Assembly (NCBI RefSeq): GCF_040359615.1
Contig: NZ_CP132942.1
Location: forward strand, 1,612,001-1,676,000
DNA length: 64,000 nt
Source of the DNA: Tunturibacter psychrotolerans
GTDB lineage: Bacteria; Acidobacteriota; Terriglobia; Terriglobales; Acidobacteriaceae
Direction: 5' to 3'
In this document: positions 1-7,503 of the stretch, piece by piece
Position numbering within the stretch: the stretch's first letter is position 1
Layout: every line of letters begins with the position of its first letter
Made by a program: the position numbers and the translations under genes
The notes under the pieces: model-generated
What the model was told of the DNA's origin: nothing
The model's input: the letters and a program-made list of their open reading frames with translations, nothing else
Database searches by the model: none

Positions 1-2046
1 TCGAAGCTACCGGTCGCCCTGGCGGCCACTGCACTCTGCCTCGTCGTGATGCGCCTTCCCGCGCAAGAAGCAGCTCAGCCACTTCAATCGATGCCTTATT
101 CGCCGTCGCTTGATCTTTCGAGCCTGGACCGCTCCGTGGACCCGTGTGTCGATTTTTATAAGTTCACGTGTGGGGGCTGGCAGAAGAAGAATCCGATTCC
201 CTCCGACCGGGCCAGTTGGAGCGTCTACGCCAAGCTGGGTAATGATAATGAGCAATTTTTGTGGGGAATTCTCGAGGCAGATGCGAAGGCGACCGATCGT
301 ACCGCGGTTCAGCAGAAGGTGGGCGATTACTTTGCGGCCTGCATGAACACGACAGCGATTGATGCATTGGGTGTAAAGCCGGTGCAGCCAGGACTTGCGC
401 GGATCGACGCATTGAAGACGCGGCCGGAGCTTATTCAGGGGATAGCCTCGCTGCATCATGAGTATGAGGGCAGCTTTTTCTTCGGCTCCAGCACTGACCA
501 AGATGCGCTCGACTCCTCGCTGGTGATCGTGGAGGTTGAGGCGGGCGGACTTGGTCTTCCTGACCGTGACTACTACCTGAAGACGGATGACAAAAGTGTG
601 AAGCTGCGCGAGCAGTACGTTGCATACATTCAAAAGCTGATGATGCTTGGTGGTGAATCGGCGGCCCAGGCGAAGTCTGATGCTGATGCGACTCTACGCG
701 TCGAGACCGCTCTCGCGAAAGCATCTCTCACGCGGGTGGAGCGGCGGGATCCGCATAATACGTACCACATGATGACGATCGAAGAGCTTGGCAAGATTGC
801 CCCTTCCTTCGATTGGCCACGCTATTTCGCAACGCAGGGTGCGCCGGGCGTAGCGAAGGTGAATGTAGCGCAGCTGGAGTTTATCAAGGCAGTTCAGGCG
901 GAGCTTACGACTGAGTCGATTGACGCACTTCGTGGCTATCTGCGGTTCCACTTGCTTACATCTGCGGCACCGTATCTGGCGCACCCGCTGCAGCAGGCCG
1001 ACTTCGATTTTTATTCGACGACACTGCGCGGGGTTCCAGCGATGCCTCCGCGCTGGAAGACTTGCACGCGTGGAGTTGATGGCGACCTGGGAGAAGCACT
1101 GGGGCAGGAGTTTGTGAAGCGCACTTTTTCTGCCGACACGAAGGCCAAGACGCAGCAGATGACCGAACAGGTAGAAGCTGCCATGCAGCATGAGATTGAG
1201 AATCTCGATTGGATGAGTCCTGCAACGAAGCAAGAGGCACTGCGCAAGCTGAAGGTGATTCGCAATAAGATTGGCTACCCGGATCAGTGGCGCGACTATA
1301 CGGCTCTCGAGATCAGGCCCGACGACTACATTGGCAATGTGACGCGGTCTTACCGCTTCGAGGACGCACGCCAGTGGCACAAGCTGGGAAAGCCAGTCGA
1401 CCGGAACGAGTGGGGCATGACGCCGCCAACGGTGAACGCCTACTTCAATTCGCAGATGAACGATATCAACTTTCCTGCGGGCGTTCTACAGCCGCCGCTC
1501 TACGATACGAAGCTGGACGATGCGCCGAACTATGGCAACACGGGAGCGACGATCGGCCATGAACTGACGCACGCCTTCGATGATGAAGGACGGCAGTTTG
1601 ATGACAAGGGGAACCTTCGCGACTGGTGGACGGCCGCCGATGCAAAGGGCTTCGAGAACCGTATCAACTGCGTTCGCGATCAGTATGCGCAATATGTTGT
1701 TGTGGACGATATTCATATCAACTCGAAGCTGACCAGCGGCGAAGACGTGGCCGATCTGGGTGGGACGCTGCTCGCATATATTGCGTGGAAGAAGCAGACT
1801 GCAGGGCAGCAGCTAGAGAGTGTGGACGGGTTTACGCCTGACCAACGATTTTTCGTTGGGATGGCACAATGGGCTTGCGAGAACCAGCGTCCAGAGGTGC
1901 TGCGGGTTCGGGCGATAACGGATCCTCACTCACCAGGTTATGCGCGCATCAATGGCGTGGTTTCGAATCTGCCTGAGTTTCAGAAGGCGTTTAGTTGCAA
2001 GGCAGGCCAGCCGATGGTGCATGCTCCGACGTGCAAAGTCTGGTAG
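1..2046 (+). CDS. M13 family zinc metallopeptidase (neprilysin/PepO-like), 5' end outside window
   Basis: Secreted or periplasmic zinc endopeptidase of the neprilysin family. The frame is open from base 1 and its first residues are a hydrophobic Ala/Leu-rich stretch ending in LPAQEAAQP. This looks like the core and cleavage region of a signal peptide, so the true start lies upstream and the GTG/ATG at 46/49 is internal. Family marks are the N-terminal VDPCVDFYKFTCGGW block, the NAYFNSQMNDINFPAG block, the zinc site HELTH within GATIGHELTHAFDDEG, the GEDVADLGG motif that carries the third zinc ligand, and the terminal CKVW. Nothing appears broken. It ends about 100 bases before the symporter gene. 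The family call is secure; the substrate cannot be told. Confidence 0.93.
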   Translation, partial: SKLPVALAATALCLVVMRLPAQEAAQPLQSMPYSPSLDLSSLDRSVDPCVDFYKFTCGGWQKKNPIPSDRASWSVYAKLGNDNEQFLWGILEADAKATDRTAVQQKVGDYFAACMNTTAIDALGVKPVQPGLARIDALKTRPELIQGIASLHHEYEGSFFFGSSTDQDALDSSLVIVEVEAGGLGLPDRDYYLKTDDKSVKLREQYVAYIQKLMMLGGESAAQAKSDADATLRVETALAKASLTRVERRDPHNTYHMMTIEELGKIAPSFDWPRYFATQGAPGVAKVNVAQLEFIKAVQAELTTESIDALRGYLRFHLLTSAAPYLAHPLQQADFDFYSTTLRGVPAMPPRWKTCTRGVDGDLGEALGQEFVKRTFSADTKAKTQQMTEQVEAAMQHEIENLDWMSPATKQEALRKLKVIRNKIGYPDQWRDYTALEIRPDDYIGNVTRSYRFEDARQWHKLGKPVDRNEWGMTPPTVNAYFNSQMNDINFPAGVLQPPLYDTKLDDAPNYGNTGATIGHELTHAFDDEGRQFDDKGNLRDWWTAADAKGFENRINCVRDQYAQYVVVDDIHINSKLTSGEDVADLGGTLLAYIAWKKQTAGQQLESVDGFTPDQRFFVGMAQWACENQRPEVLRVRAITDPHSPGYARINGVVSNLPEFQKAFSCKAGQPMVHAPTCKVW

Positions 2047-2148
2047 GGGAGTGCTCCCGTTTCGAGTACCAGTGGCTCCGCGATTTTTTTTGATGCGGGG
2101 CGGGCGGTGTTGTAATCAGCTTCTAGACAGTACACTTGACCCTACCAA

Positions 2149-3597
2149 ATGAATCTTTACGCGATTGTTCTTTCGGCTATTGTTGTCACCCTGCTAACGG
2201 TATCGCTGACCCGTCTTGGCAAGGTGAAGACCAAGGCCGATTATCTTGTGGCCGGCCGCTCGCTGCCCGCCTTTGTTCTGGTCTTCACGTTGCTGTCGAG
2301 TTGGATTGGCTCGGGGTCGCTGCTTGGCGGCGCAGAGAATGCGTACAGGCACGGCTTTGCGGCGCTATGGCAGGGCGGCGGCGGCTGGGCCGGACTCCTG
2401 CTGATCTATTTCATTGCGCCACGGGCGAGAAAGTTCGCGCAGTTCACTATTCCGGATCTGTTGGAGGTTCGTTATAACCAGGCTGCCCGCATCCTTGGTG
2501 TCATCGCGATTCTCTTCTGCTATACCGCTGTGACGAGCTACCAATTTGTTGGTGGCGGCGATATTCTCCACCTGATCTTTCCGGACGTTATTACCCCTGA
2601 CTTCGGCAAATATATTATTGCGGCGTTTGTCATTGTCTTTACCGCCATCGCCGGGATGGCCTCCGTCGCCTATATGGATGTGGCGATTGGACTGCTCGCT
2701 ACTTTCACGATGATTATCGCTTTGCCAATTCTTACTCACCATGCGGGAGGGTGGTCTGCGATTCATGCGAGCCTTCCTGCTACCCACTTTGAGGTCTTCG
2801 GTGACTTGTCGCACATTCGATGTCTGGAGCTCTTTCTTCCGACCTGCTTGTTGCTGCTTGGGAATCAGTCGATGTATCAGAAGTTTTTCTCGGCGAAGTC
2901 CGAAAAGGACGCCACGCGCGCGGTGGTTGGATGGATCATCGGCACGGTTATTCTCGAGACCGTTATTGTGGCGCTCGCGGTCACGGGGTCGAGTCTGTTT
3001 CCTAGTGGAGAGGTCGAAGCACGTCCTCGCGAGATTCTTGCTTACCTTGGGTTGCACGGTTTTTCTGGTTCGGGCCCGCTTCGTCTGTTGGGCGCGCTGC
3101 TGATGGGCGCTATCTTCGCGAAGATTATTTCAACGGCGAACAACTGGCTGTTCTCTCCATCGACCAATCTTGTCAACGACATCTACCTCCGCTATATCAA
3201 TCCGGAGGCGTCCAATAAGAAGACCCTTGCCGTCTCTCGTCTTATGGTCGTTCTGCTTGGGCTGTGGGCGCTCTATCAGTCGCTCCATATCGAATCAGTG
3301 TTGAAGAAGTCGCTTTACGCTTACACGATTTACGGTGCTGCCTTGACGCCAGTTATCCTTGCCACGTTTTACTGGAGGCGCGCGACGGCCGCGGGGGCTG
3401 TGGCCAGCATTGCGGTCGGCACCTTCGTGACGGTCTTCTGGGATACGGGATTGGTCCACTCCCATCTTCCGGCGATCATCGGCGAACGCGACGCTATTCT
3501 TCCGGCGCTGCTGGCGTCGTTGCTGTGTCTGGTGATTGTCAGCCTGTTGACCACCCCGCCCACGGAGAAGCAGCTCAAGCCATTTTCCGAAGCTTGA
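2149..3597 (+). CDS. Sodium:solute symporter family (SSS) transporter
   Basis: A 482-residue integral membrane protein with about 12-13 hydrophobic segments. It has the family's N-terminal signature KTKADYLVAGRSLPAF followed by SSWIGSGSLLGGAENAY, as seen in SSS/pantothenate-type Na+ symporters. It would import a small solute with Na+, but the substrate cannot be assigned. The ATG at 2149 has no visible Shine-Dalgarno sequence: the preceding bases are TTGACCCTACCAA. Translation may therefore be leaderless or weak, but no better in-frame start precedes the conserved N-terminus. It stands alone between the M13 peptidase and the GGDEF gene. Confidence 0.9.
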   Translation: MNLYAIVLSAIVVTLLTVSLTRLGKVKTKADYLVAGRSLPAFVLVFTLLSSWIGSGSLLGGAENAYRHGFAALWQGGGGWAGLLLIYFIAPRARKFAQFTIPDLLEVRYNQAARILGVIAILFCYTAVTSYQFVGGGDILHLIFPDVITPDFGKYIIAAFVIVFTAIAGMASVAYMDVAIGLLATFTMIIALPILTHHAGGWSAIHASLPATHFEVFGDLSHIRCLELFLPTCLLLLGNQSMYQKFFSAKSEKDATRAVVGWIIGTVILETVIVALAVTGSSLFPSGEVEARPREILAYLGLHGFSGSGPLRLLGALLMGAIFAKIISTANNWLFSPSTNLVNDIYLRYINPEASNKKTLAVSRLMVVLLGLWALYQSLHIESVLKKSLYAYTIYGAALTPVILATFYWRRATAAGAVASIAVGTFVTVFWDTGLVHSHLPAIIGERDAILPALLASLLCLVIVSLLTTPPTEKQLKPFSEA

Positions 3598-3710
3598 TAA
3601 GGCTACCTTTTGTGCCTTATTAACGGTAGTGTTCCATACTGAACTACTTACTCCCAGCTGACGCGCAATTCTTTGGACTGATAGCGGCGACAAAGTCGCA
3701 TGAAAGATAG

Positions 3711-4991
3711 ATGAACTACCGACTGACTCCTGACCTGGCCGCAATGGCAACGCTTCTCACGATCCTGTACTTTCTGCGCAAACGCCATCCGCAGGAGAGG
3801 GTCGATCTTTGGATCAGTGGCCTGCTGTTCATCTTTCTTGAGGCCATTGCTCACGCCTTTTATTCGCCTAAGGGGCCATGGCACGTTAGTTCGCACGTCG
3901 TGGCGCTGGATGCGTACCTTGCAGCTGGAGGTATCTTTCTGTGGGCTGCCTCAAAGGCTCTCTTTCCGCGCAAACAGACGCTTTATTATCTGTTCCTGAA
4001 TGCTCTACCCCTCTTTGCTGTTCTTACGACGTATGGCCTTGATGTCCGGACGGCGGCGATCTACCGGGTCTTCATTGTCTGCGGTCTTCTGGTCGGAGCA
4101 GTCAGCCCGTTTTTGCTTGCCCGCACCTGGAAGTTGGGGGGTGCCTGGTGGATTGTTGCGGCACAGATCTGTGTCTGGGGCTCGGCCTGGTTTTTCGCCT
4201 CGAACGGCATGTATCGCGACACGGCATATATCCCGCTCTTCGCCGTCTACCTCGCGACGGCCATCGTCTTTCAGCTCAGCCTGCCCAGCCGGAGCCTCGG
4301 CAAGGTTGCGGTCGTTCTCGGTTTTACCCTGTGGGCTTTGGTCTTTCTACTACATTCATGGGTTACCAACCACCCGCAGTACATCGATATTGCGTCGCAG
4401 ATATGGGACATGCAGAAGTTTTTGGTTACGATCGGCATGCTGCTGGTGATGTTGGAACACCAGGTCTCGAGCAACGAATGGTACGCGTTCCATGACCATT
4501 TGACGGGCCTGCCAAATCGGCGGCGCTTTGAGGACCTCCTGGTGGAGGCGCTGAGGCGGTCGGAGCGTAACCATACGCGTACCGCATTGCTGATGCTCGA
4601 TCTCAACGGATTCAAGCAGATTAACGATTCCTACGGGCATGACGCGGGCGATGAGTTGCTGCAACGGGTTGCGCATAACCTTCGGGCCGCGATCCGAGCT
4701 CCGGACACCCTTGCCCGCCTCGGGGGAGACGAATTTATCGTGATTGTTACGGATCTGCCTGTCGACGGACCGGTAGACCATATCGCGGACAACTGCGTTG
4801 GGCGACTCTCCGGGGCGCTCCGCAAGCCAGTGCAGATCAACGGCAACGCGGTGACCGTGAGCGGAAGCATCGGCGTCGCCGTCTATCCGGACGACACGAC
4901 CGATGAGGTATTTCTGCGCCGTCTCGCTGATCAACGCATGTATCAGGAAAAGCGTCAGATTCCGCTAATCGTTCAATTCGAGGAAAAGTGA
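3711..4991 (+). CDS. Membrane-anchored GGDEF diguanylate cyclase
   Basis: Predicted to make cyclic di-GMP from two GTP. The N-terminal 250 residues or so contain about seven hydrophobic helices, a membrane sensor of unknown ligand. They are followed by a GGDEF domain (about 260-420) with DHLTGLPNRRRFED, the metal-site stretch LMLDLNGFKQIND, and an intact active-site loop RLGGDEF. An RxxD inhibitory-site motif is not in the usual place just before GGDEF (the stretch reads APDTLARLGGDEF), so product inhibition may be absent. No EAL domain is present. The start ATG at 3711 has only a weak purine-rich leader (gaaagatag). Confidence 0.9.
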   Translation: MNYRLTPDLAAMATLLTILYFLRKRHPQERVDLWISGLLFIFLEAIAHAFYSPKGPWHVSSHVVALDAYLAAGGIFLWAASKALFPRKQTLYYLFLNALPLFAVLTTYGLDVRTAAIYRVFIVCGLLVGAVSPFLLARTWKLGGAWWIVAAQICVWGSAWFFASNGMYRDTAYIPLFAVYLATAIVFQLSLPSRSLGKVAVVLGFTLWALVFLLHSWVTNHPQYIDIASQIWDMQKFLVTIGMLLVMLEHQVSSNEWYAFHDHLTGLPNRRRFEDLLVEALRRSERNHTRTALLMLDLNGFKQINDSYGHDAGDELLQRVAHNLRAAIRAPDTLARLGGDEFIVIVTDLPVDGPVDHIADNCVGRLSGALRKPVQINGNAVTVSGSIGVAVYPDDTTDEVFLRRLADQRMYQEKRQIPLIVQFEEK

Positions 4992-5059
4992 ATTTTCACA
5001 CTCACTTTTTTCAATCTGCTGCATCCTATTCCAGTACACATTTTCAACAGGAGATTTTT

Positions 5060-5413
5060 ATGGCACTTGAGACCCTAACCTTCGACTTCAACGCAACCTT
5101 TTTCCCCTTGGGTCCGGATTTCATTGCCGCCTTTGAATACAGCTCGCTTGACTCCCCTGCAGGTTACGCCACGTCTGAATCACTCAGCGTCGCGAAGAAA
5201 GCAGTCGAAGACGACGATGATGAGTTCGAGGATGATGACGACGAAGAGGAGGACGAGGATGACGATGAGGATGAGTACGAGGACGACGAAGAAGTAGATG
5301 AAGATGATGACGAAGATGATGAGTACGAGGATGACGACGAAGAAGAAGATGATGAGGATGACGACGAAGACGATGATGACGTCGACGAACTTCAGGTCGG
5401 GCGGCGATTTTAG
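5060..5413 (+). CDS. Small protein with an extremely acidic Asp/Glu tail, function unknown
   Basis: 117 residues from an ATG preceded by a clear ribosome binding site (acaggag). The ORF could open earlier at 4988, but that start overlaps the GGDEF gene and has no leader. Residues 1-49 are ordinary and partly aromatic (MALETLTFDFNATFFPLG). Residues 50-110 are almost only D and E, broken by single F, Y, V, Y and V residues, and the protein ends LQVGRRF. At DNA level this is a GA-rich low-complexity tract (about 5207-5390). No catalytic motif is visible. Such tails can bind cations, basic proteins or nucleic-acid-binding partners, but this is only a possibility. It sits 310 bases upstream of the EF-P-like gene. 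Confidence 0.75.
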   Translation: MALETLTFDFNATFFPLGPDFIAAFEYSSLDSPAGYATSESLSVAKKAVEDDDDEFEDDDDEEEDEDDDEDEYEDDEEVDEDDDEDDEYEDDDEEEDDEDDDEDDDDVDELQVGRRF

Positions 5414-5726
5414 CTTACCGGTGAGAACTCGCCCGGGTCAGATCTTCAGCTTCGATCTTTTACTGCTGTCGGAATGAACGGGTGACGGGCTGGCAACTCA
5501 CTTCGAGGAACGGGGACAGGCCAACGCGCGGGGGAAGCGGCTAAGACTATCGGCCTATTTGGGTTACGCCAATTTCCAACTTCACTCCTGGATCGTGGGA
5601 GCCATGAATCGGCTCAGCGCGCTGTTATTCTATGGTCATCCGGGCCTCAACCGACAATGAGGCGACTAAGCTCTTTGGTGGAATCACCACTTTCAACCCG
5701 CGTTAACGAAGTATTTGAGGAGGTCC
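5414..5726 (+). promoter_or_regulatory. Intergenic region upstream of the hydrogenase locus
   Basis: No credible gene here. A weak stem (AGATC/GATCT, 5440-5458) followed by TTTTA could end the acidic-protein transcript. A 5-bp hairpin TGGTG-gaat-CACCA lies near 5680. The promoter of the EF-P-like gene should be in the last 100 bases, but I cannot name boxes with confidence. A strong ribosome binding site, tgaggaggt, ends at 5724. Confidence 0.3.
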
Positions 5727-6302
5727 ATGGCTGCATTGATCGACGCCATCGACGTAAAGCGCAAGATGTCTTTTGAGTATGAAAACGTTCCGTTCTGCTG
5801 TCTGGAAGCGGAGATCTCCACCCCTACGGCCAGAGGCGGACAGACACTGGTTCGTTTGCGGATGCGGAATATGCTTACGCGCGCTGTCTTCGATAAGACA
5901 TTCAAGGCGAGCGACAAGTTCAAGGAGCCGGATCTCCAGACGGTTGGGGCGTCGTACCTCTACAGCGATGGAGACGGTTCTTATTTTATGGATCAGGAGA
6001 GTTTTGAGACTCTCGTTCTTAGCAATGAGATGGTCGGGGACGCAGTAGACTTTCTCGTTGAGGGAATCCTGATTCAAATTGATAAATACAACGGCAATCC
6101 CATTGGGCTGCAGCTGCCAATCCACGTGGAACTCTCCGTCGCACAAACAGAACCGGCAGTTCGCGGCGATACTGCCAGCGGGGGCGTGACCAAACCAGCC
6201 AAGCTGGAGACAGGTGTCGAAATCCGTGTGCCCTCGTTTATTAAAGAGGGGGAGAAAATTAAGGTGAACACAGAGACTCGAGAGTTTGCCGGGCGAGCCT
6301 GA
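5727..6302 (+). CDS. Elongation factor P family paralogue with EfpL(YeiP)-like loop
   Basis: 191 residues with the three-domain EF-P layout. The N-terminal KOW-like domain carries the loop STPTARGGQTLVRLRMRNM. The middle OB domain has YLYSDGDGSYFMDQESFE and PIGLQLPIHVELSV. The C-terminal OB domain has ETEP-like QTEPAVRGDTASGG, TKPAKLETG and a typical basic end. EF-P family proteins enter the ribosomal E site and relieve stalling at proline-rich sequences. Canonical EF-P carries a modified Lys in a PGKG loop. Here the tip is PTARGG with Arg, the arrangement seen in E. coli EfpL/YeiP, which acts unmodified. The ATG at 5727 is chosen because tgaggaggt lies just upstream; the TTG at 5715 is inside that leader. 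It lies 143 bases before the hydrogenase small-subunit paralogue. Confidence 0.82.
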   Translation: MAALIDAIDVKRKMSFEYENVPFCCLEAEISTPTARGGQTLVRLRMRNMLTRAVFDKTFKASDKFKEPDLQTVGASYLYSDGDGSYFMDQESFETLVLSNEMVGDAVDFLVEGILIQIDKYNGNPIGLQLPIHVELSVAQTEPAVRGDTASGGVTKPAKLETGVEIRVPSFIKEGEKIKVNTETREFAGRA

Positions 6303-6445
6303 CTGCTTGAGGACCACGTCCTGGTGGATTGCGGCCAGGACGAGCCAACACGGTCCCCGATGGAAGACCTTGCCTAACTGCATTTTCAGGCACAAGATGT
6401 TCATGTACTGAAAGTGTCGCCGGGAAGCAATCCGAAGGGGGTCTC

Positions 6446-7474
6446 GTGGAGGCTTGGGATCGACATGCGCCGCCGATTGCGGAGATCGATGTGCTTTGGA
6501 TTGCTGCGGGGCTGAGTTGCGATGGAGACACGATCGCGATGACAGCCGCAACACAGCCAAGCATTGAAGACATTGTCCTCGGTGGAATTCCCTGGACTCC
6601 GAAGGTGAACTTTCATAATCCTTTTCTCGCTTCTGAGGTTGGTGACGACTTCCTGCGTCCTTTCAACCTTGCGGAGGAGGGTAAGCTGGAACCGTTCATT
6701 CTTGTAGTTGAGGGCTCTATCCCGAATGAGAAAAATAAGTCGGAGGGGTACTGGGCCTCGTTGGGAACAGATCTGGCGACTGGGCAGCCAATTACGACAT
6801 GCGAGTGGATCGACCGGCTGGCCCCGCATGCGTGGGCGGTGATCGCGGTGGGAACCTGCGCGACCTATGGCGGAATTCACGCAATGGTTGGTAATCCAAC
6901 GGGTTGCATGGGCCTTCCGGACTATCTGGGTTGGCAGTGGAAGTCCAAGGCTGCAATCCCTATCGTTTGTGTTCCAGGTTGTCCTGTTCAGCCGGACAAT
7001 TTTATGGAGACTCTGCTGTATCTGCTTTACATGGCTACGGGCCGTGCACCTATAATTCCCCTCGACGAGGCGTTGCGCCCTAAATGGCTCTTTGGAAGCA
7101 CCGTTCACGAGGGCTGCGATCGTGGCGGCTACTATGAGCAGGCGCAGTTCGCGGAACAGTATGGATCTCCGCTGTGCATTGTGAAGCTTGGTTGCTGGGG
7201 TCCAGTAGTGCAGTGCAATGTTGGCAAGCGTGGATGGATGGGCGGGATCGGCGGTTGTCCCAATGTAGGCGGCATCTGCATCGGTTGCACGATGCCGGGA
7301 TTCCCGGATAAGTTTATGCCGTTCATGGACCAGCCGCCCGGATCGCTCTTGTCTTCAGCTGCGGTTCAGACGTATGGGCGAGCGATTCACGCGCTGCGCA
7401 AATTTACTCAGGCATCGCTCAACAAAGTGCCGAGCTGGCGGCAGCAAAGTATTTCACCGGGCCAACAACGCTGA
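6446..7474 (+). CDS. Solitary [NiFe]-hydrogenase small-subunit paralogue (HhyS-like)
   Basis: 342 residues, closely similar along its whole length to the HhyS encoded at 10188-11252. It keeps the group-1h proximal-cluster pattern CDGD (Cys25, Asp28), Cys138 in GTCATYGG and Cys179 in VPGCPV. The distal ligands His221, Cys224, Cys244 and Cys250 and the later cysteines 257, 271, 278 and 281 are also present. There is no Tat signal or membrane tail. It has extra cysteines at 119, 154 and 175 where HhyS has N, A and N. No large subunit accompanies it. It is followed after 29 bases by a PAS kinase and then a regulator, so a sensing or electron-relay role is inferred. GTG 6446, behind a purine-rich gaagggggt leader, matches the length of HhyS better than the TTG at 6329. 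Confidence 0.85.
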   Translation: MEAWDRHAPPIAEIDVLWIAAGLSCDGDTIAMTAATQPSIEDIVLGGIPWTPKVNFHNPFLASEVGDDFLRPFNLAEEGKLEPFILVVEGSIPNEKNKSEGYWASLGTDLATGQPITTCEWIDRLAPHAWAVIAVGTCATYGGIHAMVGNPTGCMGLPDYLGWQWKSKAAIPIVCVPGCPVQPDNFMETLLYLLYMATGRAPIIPLDEALRPKWLFGSTVHEGCDRGGYYEQAQFAEQYGSPLCIVKLGCWGPVVQCNVGKRGWMGGIGGCPNVGGICIGCTMPGFPDKFMPFMDQPPGSLLSSAAVQTYGRAIHALRKFTQASLNKVPSWRQQSISPGQQR

Positions 7475-7503
7475 CAGGAGAGCGCCTCTCGAAGGGAGCG
7501 AGG

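Noticed and set aside
694..1380. Long open frame antisense to the M13 peptidase
   Set aside because: Composition of a codon shadow and no start signals; the sense gene carries clear catalytic motifs.
5207..5390. GA-rich repetitive tract looked like a tandem repeat or CRISPR-like array
   Set aside because: No fixed repeat unit or spacer structure; it is simply Asp/Glu codons in frame with a good ribosome binding site.
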